A DNA stretch of 64,000 bases from positions 62,001 through 126,000 of the forward strand of contig DATBHW010000020.1 in NCBI GenBank assembly GCA_036557285.1, read 5' to 3'. The DNA is from Ktedonobacterales bacterium. GTDB lineage: Bacteria; Chloroflexota; Ktedonobacteria; Ktedonobacterales; DATBGS01. A model generated the notes under the pieces. It had not been told where the DNA came from and did no database searches. It saw only the letters and a program-made list of their open reading frames with translations. The translations under genes were made by a program, and so were the position numbers. Shown here one piece after another: positions 19,213 through 28,617 of the stretch (the first letter of the stretch is position 1; every line of letters begins with the position of its first letter).

Positions 19213-19265
19213 TCTGGTTTCACGATTGTCTGCGAAACCAGAGGTTGAGGAGGTGAAGCAACGAT

Positions 19266-20267
19266 ATGGCTGAGCGGAAGCAACGGGTTTTTTCGGGTAT
19301 CCAACCATCAGGAAACCTGCACATCGGCAATTACCTGGGGGCCATTCGCAACTGGGTGGCCTCACTGGATGAGTATGACAACATCTTCTGCATTGTGGAC
19401 CTGCACGCGCTGACTGTTGAGCCGGAGGAGCGCGCGGCGGAACTGCGTGGGCTTACGACACAGTTGGCGGCGCTCTATCTCGCCTGTGGGCTGGACCCCA
19501 ACAAGTGTGCGCTCTTTGTGCAATCGCATCTGCACGAGCATGCCGAACTGGCCTGGATGCTGAGCTGCGTGACGCCAACCGGCTGGCTGAACCGCATGAC
19601 GCAGTTTAAGTCGAAGGCGGGCGAGCATAAAGAACAGGCAAGCACTGGCCTCTACACCTATCCAGTGCTGATGGCCGCCGACATCTTGCTCTATCAGACG
19701 GATGCGGTGCCGGTGGGCGATGACCAGCGCCAGCATGTAGAACTGACACGCGACATTGCCGAGCGCTTTAACTACCTTTTCGGGCCGACGTTTACGGTGC
19801 CGCAGCCGCTGATTCGAGAGGTGGGCGCGCGCATCATGGCGCTGGACGATCCAACCGAGAAGATGAGTAAGAGCGCGCCAAATGAGTTCTCACGCGTTGC
19901 GCTGTTCGATCTGCCGGATGTCATTCGCAAGAAGCTGGCGCGCGCGACGACGGATTCGGAACGCTCGATTCGCTTCGATGAGTCGCGGCCAGGTGTCTAT
20001 AACCTGCTCACGATCTACGAACTGCTGAGCGGGCAGACACGGGCGGCGATTGAGGCGCATTTCGAGGGCAAGGGTTACAGGGAGTTGAAGGCCGAGGTGG
20101 CCGAGGCGCTGGTTGCTGAACTGGAGCCAATCCAGCAGCGTTATTACGCGCTGATGGCTGAACCGGCGCGGGTACAGGCGATTCTGGGTGAAGGCGCGGC
20201 GCGCGTGCGCCCGCTGGCCCAGGCGACGCTGCGAACAGCTATGTCCAGAATGGGCCTGCGTTCTTAA
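19266..20267 (+). CDS. trpS: tryptophanyl-tRNA synthetase
   Basis: The 333-residue class I synthetase charges tRNA-Trp. The HIGH-type signature is HIGN at residues 19-22 and the KMSKS loop is at about 199-203. TPTGWLNRMTQFKSKAG near 105 and VPVGDDQRQHVELTRDIA near 150 are characteristic of bacterial TrpRS. The length is normal. A GAGGAGGTG site precedes the ATG. It is the first gene after the Trp T-box, and trpE begins 20 bases after its stop, so charging and synthesis of tryptophan appear to share one tRNA-responsive control. Confidence 0.97.
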   Translation: MAERKQRVFSGIQPSGNLHIGNYLGAIRNWVASLDEYDNIFCIVDLHALTVEPEERAAELRGLTTQLAALYLACGLDPNKCALFVQSHLHEHAELAWMLSCVTPTGWLNRMTQFKSKAGEHKEQASTGLYTYPVLMAADILLYQTDAVPVGDDQRQHVELTRDIAERFNYLFGPTFTVPQPLIREVGARIMALDDPTEKMSKSAPNEFSRVALFDLPDVIRKKLARATTDSERSIRFDESRPGVYNLLTIYELLSGQTRAAIEAHFEGKGYRELKAEVAEALVAELEPIQQRYYALMAEPARVQAILGEGAARVRPLAQATLRTAMSRMGLRS

Positions 20268-20287
20268 ACAAGAAGTGGAGCGAGTGT

Positions 20288-21835
20288 ATGTATCAGCCGA
20301 CATTGGAAGAAGCGCGGCGCTTGCGCGACGCCGCCCGCGCGGGTGAGCCGGGCGCGGGAAATCTGCTGCCGGTTTCCTGCGAGGTATTTGCCGATGTGGA
20401 GACGCCCGTCTCGGTCTATCTCAAGCTGGCGGGCGGCCCCTATACCTTTTTGCTGGAAAGCGTGGAGGGCGGCGAGCGCATCGCGCGCTACTCCTTTGTC
20501 GGCCTGGACCCGTATCTGGTGATGACGGTGCGCGGGCGCTCTGCCGCGCTCACCTGGCGCAGCGGCCCCAAAGCCGGAACCTGCGAAACAGTGCCCTGCG
20601 ACGACCCGCTGCGGCTGATCGAAGCTGAACTGCGACGCTCGCGGCTGGTGAAGCTGCCGGGGATGCCGCGCTTTCATGGCGGCGCGGTTGGCTACCTGGG
20701 CTATGAGACGGCTGCCCGCTTTGAGCGCCTGCCGGTGCCGGAGGACGATCCGCTGGGTCTGCCGGAAGCGGTCTTTTGCTTTACCGAGACGATGCTGGTC
20801 TTCGATCACCTGCGGCGCAGCCTGCGCATCATCACCCATGTGCGCCTGGATGATGCGCTTGAGGCGAACTATCAGCGCGCCGTGGAGGCGATCACCTGCC
20901 TGCTCAAACGCTTGCGCGAGTCGTCCCCCTCGGCGAATTCATTCTCCGCTGGGGAGGGCGCGGCTTCAACCGCCAGTGCTCCATTTCTCACCTCGCGGGA
21001 TCGCTTTGAGGCGATGGTCGAGCGCGCCAGGGAGTATATCCAGGCGGGCGACATCTTTCAGGTGGTGCTGTCGCAGCGCTTTGCGCGCCCGGCGCAGACC
21101 CATCCGTTCAGCGTGTATCGCGCGCTGCGCTCGATCAATCCTTCGCCCTATCTCTACTATCTCGACCTGGGCGAGCTAACGGTAGTGGGAGCTTCGCCAG
21201 AGTTACTGGTGCGCGTCGAAGATGGCGAAGTCATCATACGACCCCTGGCGGGCACGCGCCCGCGTGGCAAAGACGCGGAAGCTGATCTGGCGCTGGAGCA
21301 AGAGTTGCGCGCCGATGAAAAAGAGCGCGCCGAGCATCTGATGCTGGTGGACCTGGGACGCAACGATGTGGGCCGCGTCGCCGCGCCCGGAAGCGTGCGC
21401 GTCACGGAGTTTATGAAGGTGGAGCGTTATTCCCATGTGATGCACCTGATGTCGCATGTGACCGGGTGGCTGCGCACTGATCTTTCGCCCTATGACGCGC
21501 TGCGCGCCGCCTTCCCGGCGGGGACGCTCTCTGGCGCGCCAAAGGTGCGGGCAATGGAGATTATCGCCGAACTGGAGGGCGAGCGGCGCGGCGTCTATGG
21601 CGGCGCGGTTGGCTATTTCAGCCACAGCGGCAATCTGGATATGGCGATTGGGCTGCGCACGCTGGTGCTCAAGGATGGCGTGGCTTACGGGCAGTCGGGC
21701 GCGGGCATTGTCGCCGATTCTATTCCGGCCAAAGAATACGAAGAGACGTGTCATAAGGCGGAGGCGCTCTTGCGGGCGCTGGAGCAGGCTGAAGCCCTGG
21801 AGCGAGGAGATATGTATGCTGCTGCTGCTCGATAA
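20288..21835 (+). CDS. trpE: anthranilate synthase component I
   Basis: This 515-residue protein converts chorismate to anthranilate using ammonia from TrpG. The N-terminal [17 protein letters not shown] near residue 55 is the tryptophan feedback-binding region. The chorismate-binding half includes [11 protein letters not shown] near 255, [11 protein letters not shown] near 285, [10 protein letters not shown] near 320, [19 protein letters not shown] near 345 and [17 protein letters not shown] near 413. The length is standard. The trpG start codon lies inside its last 20 bases, a usual arrangement for coupled subunit synthesis. Confidence 0.97.
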   Translation: MYQPTLEEARRLRDAARAGEPGAGNLLPVSCEVFADVETPVSVYLKLAGGPYTFLLESVEGGERIARYSFVGLDPYLVMTVRGRSAALTWRSGPKAGTCETVPCDDPLRLIEAELRRSRLVKLPGMPRFHGGAVGYLGYETAARFERLPVPEDDPLGLPEAVFCFTETMLVFDHLRRSLRIITHVRLDDALEANYQRAVEAITCLLKRLRESSPSANSFSAGEGAASTASAPFLTSRDRFEAMVERAREYIQAGDIFQVVLSQRFARPAQTHPFSVYRALRSINPSPYLYYLDLGELTVVGASPELLVRVEDGEVIIRPLAGTRPRGKDAEADLALEQELRADEKERAEHLMLVDLGRNDVGRVAAPGSVRVTEFMKVERYSHVMHLMSHVTGWLRTDLSPYDALRAAFPAGTLSGAPKVRAMEIIAELEGERRGVYGGAVGYFSHSGNLDMAIGLRTLVLKDGVAYGQSGAGIVADSIPAKEYEETCHKAEALLRALEQAEALERGDMYAAAAR

Positions 21836-22406
21836 CTATGACAGTTTCACCTATAACCTGTATCAGTATCTTTGGGGGTTAGGCGCTGAAGTGATCGTGC
21901 GGCGCAACGATCAGATCACGCTGGAAGAGATTGCGGCGCTGGCCCCGGCAGGCATCGTCATCTCGCCCGGACCCTGCACACCCAACGAAGCGGGCATCTG
22001 CAACGAAGTCATCCGCACGTTTGGGCCGACAACGCCCCTCCTGGGCGTGTGCCTGGGGCATCAGTGCATCGGGCAGGTGTATGGCGGGCGCGTGATTCGC
22101 GCGCCAGTTCCCATGCATGGGAAACTCTCGCGCATCACGCATCAGGGGCAGGGTGTGCTGGCAGGTCTGCCGCAGCCGTTCGAGGCGGTGCGCTATCATA
22201 GCCTGATTGTTGAGCGTGCCACACTGCCTGCCGAGTTGGAGATCACTGCCGAGACGGACGATAAGCTCATTATGGCCTTGCGCCATCGAGAATATCCGGT
22301 AGAGGGGTTGCAGTTTCATCCAGAATCCATCCTGACGAGCCAGGGGAAAGACCTGCTGCGCAATTTTCTGGCGCAAGTGCATGCGCGGGCGTATGCAGGC
22401 GTCTGA
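21816..22406 (+). CDS. trpG: anthranilate synthase glutaminase component II
   Basis: The frame is open further upstream inside trpE, but the conserved N-terminus [19 protein letters not shown] starts at the ATG at 21816, behind GAGGAGAT. The 196-residue class I glutamine amidotransferase has the oxyanion region [12 protein letters not shown] near residue 50, the nucleophile Cys79 in GVCLGHQ, and the His-Glu pair in LQFHPES near residue 170. It supplies ammonia to TrpE. The 20-base overlap with trpE and a 23-base gap to trpD place it in the middle of one operon. Confidence 0.96.
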   Translation: MLLLLDNYDSFTYNLYQYLWGLGAEVIVRRNDQITLEEIAALAPAGIVISPGPCTPNEAGICNEVIRTFGPTTPLLGVCLGHQCIGQVYGGRVIRAPVPMHGKLSRITHQGQGVLAGLPQPFEAVRYHSLIVERATLPAELEITAETDDKLIMALRHREYPVEGLQFHPESILTSQGKDLLRNFLAQVHARAYAGV

Positions 22407-22429
22407 ATGTCTGAAGAGGAGGCAGGACC

Positions 22430-23455
22430 ATGATTAAAGAGGCTATTGCGCATGTTGCGGCGGGCCAGTCGCTCTCGGAGCAAGAGGCTGTCGCGGTGAT
22501 GGAAGAGATTATGACGGGCGAGGCGACGCCCTCGCAGCTTGGGGCATTTCTGATGGCCTTGCGCCTGAAGGGAGAGACGGTTGAGGAGATAGCCGGGCTG
22601 GCGCGGGTGATGCGCGAAAAAGCCCTGCATGTGCCTATTCCGGCGGGCATGTCGCCGATGGATACCTGCGGGACCGGCGGCGACGGCGCGGGTACGTTTA
22701 ACGTTTCGACAACGGCGGCGCTGGTGGTGGCGGCCTGTGGGCAGCCGGTTGCCAAGCATGGCAATCGCGCGGCCACCAGCCGCTGCGGCAGCGCCGATGT
22801 GCTGGAGGCGCTGGGGGTGAAGATCGATCTCAAGCCAGAGCAGGTGGCGCGCTGCGTGGCTGAAGCAGGCTTTGGCTTTATGTTCGCGCCCGCCTATCAT
22901 CCGGCGATGAAGCACGTCGGCCCGACGCGGCGCGAGATTGGGATTCGCACCGTCTTTAACATTCTGGGGCCGCTGACGAATCCGGCGGGCGCTGCCTATC
23001 AGGTGCTGGGCGTGCCAGAGGCGAGCCTGGCGCGTAAGATGGGCGAGGCGCTGCTGCGCCTGGGCTGCAAGCGCGCGCTGGTGGTCTATGGCGAGGATGG
23101 GATGGATGAATTGTCGCTGGGCGCGCCGACGCTGATCTGCGAAGTCCTGGGCAGCCAGGGTGATCTGCGCGAGTATCGCGTGACGCCTGAAGACGTTGGC
23201 CTGACGCGCCAGAGCCGCGATGCTGTGCGCGGCGGCGACGCGGCCTTTAACGCCGATCTGCTGCGCGATACGCTGGCGGGGAAGCTCAACGACGCGCACG
23301 CCGATATGGTCGGCCTCAACGCTGGCGCGGCGCTGCTGGCCTGCGAGCGCGTGAGTACATTGGCCGAGGGCGTGAAGCTGGCGCAGGAGACGCTGCGCGC
23401 TGGCCGGGCGACAGAGACGCTGGCGGCGGTGGCCGCGCTGAGCCAGATAGCCTGA
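22430..23455 (+). CDS. trpD: anthranilate phosphoribosyltransferase
   Basis: The 341-residue enzyme joins anthranilate and PRPP to give phosphoribosylanthranilate. It carries the PRPP-binding DTCGTGGDGAGTFNVST near residue 80, KHGNRAATSRCGSADVLEALG near 108 and GPTRREIGIRTVFNILGPLTNP near 163. The helical N-terminal domain is intact and the length is normal. It has a strong GAGGAGG ribosome site and lies 11 bases ahead of trpCF. Confidence 0.97.
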   Translation: MIKEAIAHVAAGQSLSEQEAVAVMEEIMTGEATPSQLGAFLMALRLKGETVEEIAGLARVMREKALHVPIPAGMSPMDTCGTGGDGAGTFNVSTTAALVVAACGQPVAKHGNRAATSRCGSADVLEALGVKIDLKPEQVARCVAEAGFGFMFAPAYHPAMKHVGPTRREIGIRTVFNILGPLTNPAGAAYQVLGVPEASLARKMGEALLRLGCKRALVVYGEDGMDELSLGAPTLICEVLGSQGDLREYRVTPEDVGLTRQSRDAVRGGDAAFNADLLRDTLAGKLNDAHADMVGLNAGAALLACERVSTLAEGVKLAQETLRAGRATETLAAVAALSQIA

Positions 23456-23466
23456 GCGGGGAAACT

Positions 23467-24975
23467 ATGGGAACTATTCTCGATACCATTGTGGCGCGGG
23501 TGCGCGCTGATCTCGAAGAAGAGAAGCAGCGCGTGTCGCTGGAGGAGATGCGCCGTCGGGCCGAGGCAGCGCCGCAGCCGCGCGATTTTTTGGGCGCGCT
23601 CCAGGGCGCGTCGGTGATGACGACCCAGCACGAGGCGAAGCTGATTGCTGAGGTGAAGAAAGCGTCGCCTTCTAAGGGTGTGCTGGTCGCGGATTTTGAT
23701 CCGGTGGCTCTGGCGCGCACGTATGAGGCGGGCGGCGCTTCGGCCATCTCTGTGCTGACGGAGCGACATTTCTTCCAGGGGTCGCTGGAGTATCTGGCGG
23801 CGGTGCGCGCGGCAGTGGCGCTGCCGACGCTGCGCAAAGATTTTATCGTTGACCCCTATCAGGTCTATCAGGCGCGCGCCTCTGGGGCCGATGCGGTCTT
23901 GCTGATCTGCGCCATTCTGGATGACGCGGACCTGGCGCTGCTGCTGGGTCTGGCGCGCCAGTTGGGCATGCGCTGTCTGGTTGAGGTCCATGACGAAGAG
24001 GAGACAAAACGAGCCGTTGCCAGCGGGGCGGAGATCATCGGCATCAATAACCGCGACCTGCGCGATTTTCATGTGGACACTGAGACGACGCGCCGCCTGG
24101 GCAGGCTGATCCCCAAAGATCGCGTGGTGGTCAGCGAGAGCGGGCTGCATACCGGCTCGGACGTGCAATCGGCGGCGCTGATGGGCGCGCAGGCTGTGTT
24201 GATCGGTGAGGCGCTGGTAACGGCCAGCGATCCGCTTGAGAAGGTGCGCGAACTTTCGTCGCTGCGCATCAAAATCTGTGGGCTGCGCAGCGATGAGCAG
24301 GCGCGCGCTGCCCTCGATAGTGGCGCGCACTATATCGGGCTGGTCTTTTATCCGCCAAGCCCCCGCTGCGTGACGCCAGAAGAGGCCGCATCGATCACCC
24401 GCGCGGCGCGCATGCGCGCCGACATGGGGATGTACGCGCCGAAAACGGTGGGCGTGTTTGTGAACGAGCCGCCGGAAACGATCAACACGCTGGCCCGCGA
24501 GGTGGGGCTGGATATGGTCCAACTGAGCGGCGACGAGTCGCCAGAAGTCTGCCGGGCGATTGAGGTTCCGGTGATGAAGGCGGTGCGCCCGCAGCGGCCC
24601 AAAGACCTCGACGCGCTGGAGGCGTATCGCCCCGGTGTGCTGGCTTTTCTGCTGGATACTAAAATAGATGGGATGTGGGGCGGGACCGGTGCGGTGGGCA
24701 ACTGGTCGCTGGCGCGGGAGATGGCCCGGCGCTATCCGACCTTGCTGGCCGGAGGCTTGACACCCGAAAACGTGCGCGAGGCGGTGGAGGCGGCGCAGCC
24801 CTGGGGCGTGGATGTGAGCAGCGGCGTGGAGACGAACGGCCAGAAAGACTTGAGTAAGATTGCCCGCTTCGCCGATCAAGCCAGGCTGGCAAGGCGCGGG
24901 CGTCCGATCCCGCCATCGCGCCAGAAAGACTCATTGGCGGCCTTCAAGCAGCAGATGCGGGCGAGGACATCCTAG
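23467..24975 (+). CDS. trpCF: bifunctional indole-3-glycerol-phosphate synthase / phosphoribosylanthranilate isomerase
   Basis: The 502-residue protein is a TrpC-TrpF fusion. The TrpC half (about 1-260) has LIAEVKKASPSKGVL near residue 60, VLTERHFFQGS near 98, LRKDFIVDPYQVYQARA near 123 and INNRDL near 196. The TrpF half begins at IKICGLRSDEQA near 266 and contains GLVFYPPSPRCVTPEEA near 297, VGVFVN near 335 and LAGGLTPENV near 425. It performs two successive steps of the pathway. The domain order is the same as in Escherichia coli TrpCF. A tail of about 35 residues follows the TrpF barrel and has no assigned role. Confidence 0.95.
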   Translation: MGTILDTIVARVRADLEEEKQRVSLEEMRRRAEAAPQPRDFLGALQGASVMTTQHEAKLIAEVKKASPSKGVLVADFDPVALARTYEAGGASAISVLTERHFFQGSLEYLAAVRAAVALPTLRKDFIVDPYQVYQARASGADAVLLICAILDDADLALLLGLARQLGMRCLVEVHDEEETKRAVASGAEIIGINNRDLRDFHVDTETTRRLGRLIPKDRVVVSESGLHTGSDVQSAALMGAQAVLIGEALVTASDPLEKVRELSSLRIKICGLRSDEQARAALDSGAHYIGLVFYPPSPRCVTPEEAASITRAARMRADMGMYAPKTVGVFVNEPPETINTLAREVGLDMVQLSGDESPEVCRAIEVPVMKAVRPQRPKDLDALEAYRPGVLAFLLDTKIDGMWGGTGAVGNWSLAREMARRYPTLLAGGLTPENVREAVEAAQPWGVDVSSGVETNGQKDLSKIARFADQARLARRGRPIPPSRQKDSLAAFKQQMRARTS

Positions 24976-25045
24976 ATGCTGACGTTTGCGATTGTAGAGG
25001 TTATCGAACGCTTTGCGGATTTTCGTAAAGGAGCAATCAGCCTCA

Positions 25046-25747
25046 ATGACCACCTTTCGCTATCATCCTGACATTCTGGCGCGCTACCCCAACGTGGTGG
25101 GCGGCGTGATCCTGGCCGAAGGGATGATCAATGGCCCGACGCCTGACGCGCTGCGCGAGGCGTTTCTGGCCGAGCAGCAGGCCGTTTTGCGGCGCGTTGG
25201 CGAGACGCCGCTCAGCCAGATTCCGCAGCTTTCGGCGTGGCGCGGCGCGTTTCGCGGCTTTGGGCTGGACCCGACGCAGTATCGCAGCGCCGCCGAGGCG
25301 TTGCTGCGGCGATTGACCAAGAAAGGCGATATTCCCAGCATCAATACGCTGGTAGACCTGGGGAATCTGGTCAGCATTCGCTACGCGCTGCCCGTTGCAG
25401 TCTTCGATACGCGGGCGCTGCGGGGGACGGTGCATTACGCCGATGGCTCGGAGCGTTATAGGACGCTGGGCGAGAACGAGGAAGATCATCCAGAGCCGGG
25501 CGAGGTGGTCTTTTCGGATGAGACAAAGCTGGTGATTGCGCGGCGCTGGTGCTGGCGGCAGAGTGAGCTAAGCGCGGCGCAGGCGGATACGACGCGGGCG
25601 CTGATAACGGTTGAGGGACATCACGTGGAGGCGCGCAGCGATGTGCAGGCGGCGCTCGCTGATCTGCTGGAGCTATTGCGAACGTATGCGGGCGGAACCT
25701 TCACTTCAGCGGTTCTGGATGCCACGCATCCGGCGCTGGCCCGGTGA
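25046..25747 (+). CDS. B3/B4 tRNA-binding domain protein
   Basis: A TTG at 25013 would extend the frame, but the ATG at 25046 behind AAAGGAG is preferred, giving 233 residues. The protein matches the B3/B4 domain also found in the phenylalanyl-tRNA synthetase beta chain. It has WRGAFRGFGLDPTQYRSAAEALLRR near residue 65, followed by SINTLVDLGNLVSIRYALPV and EVVFSDE. Stand-alone members are thought to have tRNA- or amino-acid-related roles, possibly editing, but this is not established. It sits at the end of the trpEGDCF operon and may be cotranscribed with it, though its link to tryptophan is only positional. Confidence 0.8.
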   Translation: MTTFRYHPDILARYPNVVGGVILAEGMINGPTPDALREAFLAEQQAVLRRVGETPLSQIPQLSAWRGAFRGFGLDPTQYRSAAEALLRRLTKKGDIPSINTLVDLGNLVSIRYALPVAVFDTRALRGTVHYADGSERYRTLGENEEDHPEPGEVVFSDETKLVIARRWCWRQSELSAAQADTTRALITVEGHHVEARSDVQAALADLLELLRTYAGGTFTSAVLDATHPALAR

Positions 25748-25762
25748 AATGAGGGCGCGTTA

Positions 25763-25975
25763 TCAAGAAGTTGCCGGATTTGCTGACTGTTCCTGCTGTT
25801 TGGGCGGGCATGGGCTGCTGCCATAGGAACAGAAGACACAGCAATCGCCCGGTTTGGGGCGAAGGAGATGGCCGCAGGCGGAACATTGATACACGATCTG
25901 GCAGGCGTCAAGAGGCATCGTTTCTTCTTGCGCGAAATGGCACTGGGGGCAGCGAATCTGAGAAGTCAATTGCAT
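25763..25975 (-). CDS. GDCC-motif small zinc-ribbon-like protein
   Basis: The 70-residue protein has two Cys pairs of zinc-ribbon type (CPQC near residue 9 and CSAC near 31). They are followed by the hallmark GDCCVFCSYGSSPCPP near residues 43-58, which defines the GDCCVxC family of small proteins, some of which carry selenocysteine at this motif. Here all positions are ordinary Cys. The start has a strong AGGAGGAG site on the minus strand. Its function is unknown; redox or metal handling is plausible. It is encoded opposite to the trp genes and separates the B3/B4 gene from trpB. Confidence 0.8.
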   Translation of the reverse strand: MQLTSQIRCPQCHFAQEETMPLDACQIVYQCSACGHLLRPKPGDCCVFCSYGSSPCPPKQQEQSANPATS

Positions 25976-26052
25976 ACCTCTCCTCCTGGCTCTTTAATAT
26001 TGTCTCAAGAATACATTGTAGTCCCTCCGATTGCTGGATTTCTAGAGAAGGG

Positions 26053-26294
26053 GGCAAATAGGTTCCACCAACTATTGGGGTTGCCACTTGTAGCGCCGCC
26101 TTCCAGGCGGCCAGCCCGTAGCGCCGCCGGCGCGGCGGCCAGCGTTGGCCTGCTGGTCCGCTGGCCTGGAGGGGGAAGGCTCGCTCTGGCGCAGCGTTGA
26201 GCCGCCTGGAAGGCGGCGCTACAAGTGGGCGTTCGTTGCCAGGGATGGCGGCGGTACGAGCGGCAACCCCGATAATTAGTGGGAGGGGCAAATA
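26053..26294. mobile_element. MITE-like element with terminal and internal inverted repeats
   Basis: Imperfect 23-base inverted repeats (26063-26085 and 26262-26284, 19 of 23 matching) enclose perfect 26-base inverted arms at 26086-26111 and 26201-26226 with the GCCGCCTTCCAGGCGGC core. The 10-mer GGGGCAAATA flanks the whole unit as a direct repeat at 26051-26060 and 26285-26294, which could be a target duplication. There is no transposase frame. It fills the gap between the GDCC gene and trpB and could weaken transcription into trpB. Confidence 0.65.
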
Positions 26295-26406
26295 ATGAGC
26301 GAGACGATCATCCGATGAAGGGTGATCCAGGCGAAAGGGCTGAACAACTTCCTATAGCCGCATTGTAGGGCAATGAAATTGATATTTACAAGGAGGTCGC
26401 GGGCCA

Positions 26407-27651
26407 ATGCAAACGATCAATTCTGAACAAACAGCCACACCGCTTGCCTATCAACATGGCGTCTATCCCGATGCGCGCGGGCGCTTCGGGCCGTTTGGCG
26501 GGCGCTATGTGCCGGAAAGTCTGATGCACGCGCTTGGCGAACTGGAGCAGGCGTATGTGGAGATGCAGGCCGATCCGCGCTTTCACCAGCAGATTGCGGG
26601 GCTGATGAAAACGTATGTAGGGCGGCCCACGCCGCTCTATCGCGCCGAACGGCTCGCGGCGAGGCTGGGCATTCCGGTTTATCTGAAGCGCGAAGATCTG
26701 GCGCATACCGGCGCGCATAAGATTAATAACGCGCTGGGGCAGGGCTTGCTGGCGCAGCGCATGGGCAAGCGGCGCATCATCGCCGAAACGGGCGCGGGGC
26801 AGCATGGCGTGGCGACGGCGACGGTCTGCGCCATGCTGGGGCTGGAGTGTATTGTCTATATGGGCGAGGAGGATATCCACCGCCAATCGCTGAATGTCTT
26901 CCGCATGAAGCTGCTGGGCGCGGAGGTGCGCCCGGTGATCTCCGGCAGCAAGACGCTCAAAGATGCGATCAATGAGGCGATTCGTGATTGGGTGACGAAC
27001 GTCGAGACGACGCATTATCTGATCGGCTCGGTGGTTGGCCCGCATCCCTATCCGCGCCTGGTACGCGATTTCCAGTCGGTGATTGGCGCGGAGGCGCGCG
27101 AGCAAATCCTGGCCGCCGAAGGCCGCCTGCCTACTTATGCACTGGCCTGCGTGGGCGGCGGCAGCAACGCGATTGGCCTGTTTTATCCGTTCGCAGGCGA
27201 TCCGGCAGTGCAGTTGATCGGCGTGGAGGCGGGCGGCAAGGGCGCGGCCCTTGGCGAACACGCGGCGACGCTGGTTGGCGGGCGCGTGGGTGTGCTGCAT
27301 GGCGCGATGAGCTATCTGTTGCAGGACGACGCCGGGCAGGTGGCGACGACGCACAGCATTTCCGCCGGACTGGATTATCCAGGCGTTGGCCCGGAGCATA
27401 GCTATCTGAAGGAAACGGGCCGGGCGGTGTATGTTGCTGTAGATGACGCGGCGGCCTTGCGCGGCTTGCAGGTCTTGAGCCAGACGGAAGGGATTATCCC
27501 GGCGCTGGAGTCGGCGCACGCGATTGCCTACGCGCTCCAGATGGCTGAAGAGGGTCGGCTGCGCGCTGGCGAGATGATGCTCATCAATCTGTCCGGGCGC
27601 GGCGACAAAGATATGGGTACGGTGGCGGGCGCGCTGGGCGTGACCTTGTAG
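26407..27651 (+). CDS. trpB: tryptophan synthase beta chain
   Basis: The 414-residue PLP enzyme condenses indole with serine. The PLP lysine is Lys105 in [26 protein letters not shown] near residue 127 and the phosphate-binding [10 protein letters not shown] near 240 are intact, and the N-terminal [13 protein letters not shown] is typical of TrpB1. A strong AAGGAGG site precedes the ATG. It is separated from trpCF by about 1.4 kb of inserted sequence, and trpA follows after 26 bases. It may therefore depend on its own promoter, although none is clear. Confidence 0.97.
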   Translation: MQTINSEQTATPLAYQHGVYPDARGRFGPFGGRYVPESLMHALGELEQAYVEMQADPRFHQQIAGLMKTYVGRPTPLYRAERLAARLGIPVYLKREDLAHTGAHKINNALGQGLLAQRMGKRRIIAETGAGQHGVATATVCAMLGLECIVYMGEEDIHRQSLNVFRMKLLGAEVRPVISGSKTLKDAINEAIRDWVTNVETTHYLIGSVVGPHPYPRLVRDFQSVIGAEAREQILAAEGRLPTYALACVGGGSNAIGLFYPFAGDPAVQLIGVEAGGKGAALGEHAATLVGGRVGVLHGAMSYLLQDDAGQVATTHSISAGLDYPGVGPEHSYLKETGRAVYVAVDDAAALRGLQVLSQTEGIIPALESAHAIAYALQMAEEGRLRAGEMMLINLSGRGDKDMGTVAGALGVTL

Positions 27652-27677
27652 CTGCGCCTCAATCTGGAAGGAGAGAG

Positions 27678-28571
27678 ATGATGCCGGATGAGAAACTCAA
27701 TGCGCCTGATGCTGCTGCTGGCGCTGATCTGCCTGCATCGAGCGGGCTGAGGCTGGCGGCTGCGATTGATCGCACGTTTGAGCAAGCAAACGCTGAGGGG
27801 CGCATCTGCCTGCTCCCCTATGTGATGGCTGGCTATCCTGACGCGGCGACCAGCGAGGCGCTGGCGCTGGGCCTGGCGCACGCGGGCGCGGATGTGTTGG
27901 AACTGGGGATACCGTTTTCTGATCCGCTGGCGGATGGCGCGACGATTCAACACGCCGGGCAGGTGGCCTTGCAGGGCAGCATGACGCCCGCCGGGGCGCT
28001 GGAACTGGCGGAAAGGATTCATCGCCAGGTTGCCACGCCGCTGGTGCTGATGGGCTACTATAACCCGATTCTGGCGTTCGGGCTGGAGCATTATTGTGAA
28101 GCGGCGGCGCTGGCGGGCGTCTCCGGCCTGATTGTGCCTGATCTGCCGCCAGAAGAGGCTGAGCCGCTGCTGCGCTCGGCCAATCGCGCCGGGATGTGCC
28201 TGATCTTTCTGGTGACGCCGACCAGCACGACAGAACGGCTGGCGCAGGTGGCGGCGGCGGTACACAGGCAGAACAGCGGCTTTGTCTATTGCGTTTCCCT
28301 CAGCGGCGTGACCGGCGCGCGCGGCGAACTGTCGGCGTATCTGCCGGAGTTTCTGGCGCGGGTGCGCGAGCAGATACGTTTGCCGCTGGCGGTGGGCTTT
28401 GGCATCTCCACGCCAGCGCATGTGGCGGCGCTGACCGAGATAGCCGATGGGGTCGTGATCGCCAGCAAGCTGATTGACACGCATGATCGCGCGACGCCAG
28501 GCCAGGGGGTGGCCGAGACCATACGCTATTTCGAGACGCTGCGCGCTGCCGCTGTGCGCGCTCATGTGTAG
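27678..28571 (+). CDS. trpA: tryptophan synthase alpha chain
   Basis: The 297-residue barrel protein cleaves indole-3-glycerol phosphate to indole. It has the catalytic glutamate in DVLELGIPFSDPLADG near residue 75 and the catalytic aspartate in LIVPDLPPEE near 155. GVTGARGEL near 212 and AVGFGIS near 240 bind phosphate. An N-terminal extension of about 30 residues precedes the usual start of the fold. ATG codons at 27678 and 27681 are both possible behind GGAGAG. A terminator-like hairpin follows the stop. Confidence 0.96.
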   Translation: MMPDEKLNAPDAAAGADLPASSGLRLAAAIDRTFEQANAEGRICLLPYVMAGYPDAATSEALALGLAHAGADVLELGIPFSDPLADGATIQHAGQVALQGSMTPAGALELAERIHRQVATPLVLMGYYNPILAFGLEHYCEAAALAGVSGLIVPDLPPEEAEPLLRSANRAGMCLIFLVTPTSTTERLAQVAAAVHRQNSGFVYCVSLSGVTGARGELSAYLPEFLARVREQIRLPLAVGFGISTPAHVAALTEIADGVVIASKLIDTHDRATPGQGVAETIRYFETLRAAAVRAHV

Positions 28572-28580
28572 GAAAACCGG

Positions 28581-28617
28581 GGGCGCTGCCACGCTCTTTG
28601 AGGTGGCGGCGCCCTTT
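28581..28617 (+). terminator. intrinsic terminator after trpA
   Basis: Arms GGGCGCTGCCAC (28581-28592) and GTGGCGGCGCCC (28603-28614) pair with one G-T mismatch and are followed by TTT. It lies 9 bases past the trpA stop. Confidence 0.6.

Noticed and set aside
23086-24879. Long minus-strand open frame of 597 codons opposite trpD and trpCF
   Set aside because: It is rich in Arg, His and Gln, has no domain signature, and lies wholly opposite two clearly conserved genes in GC-rich sequence.
26086-26226. CRISPR-like repeats
   Set aside because: The copies are inverted, not direct and evenly spaced, and no cas gene is present.
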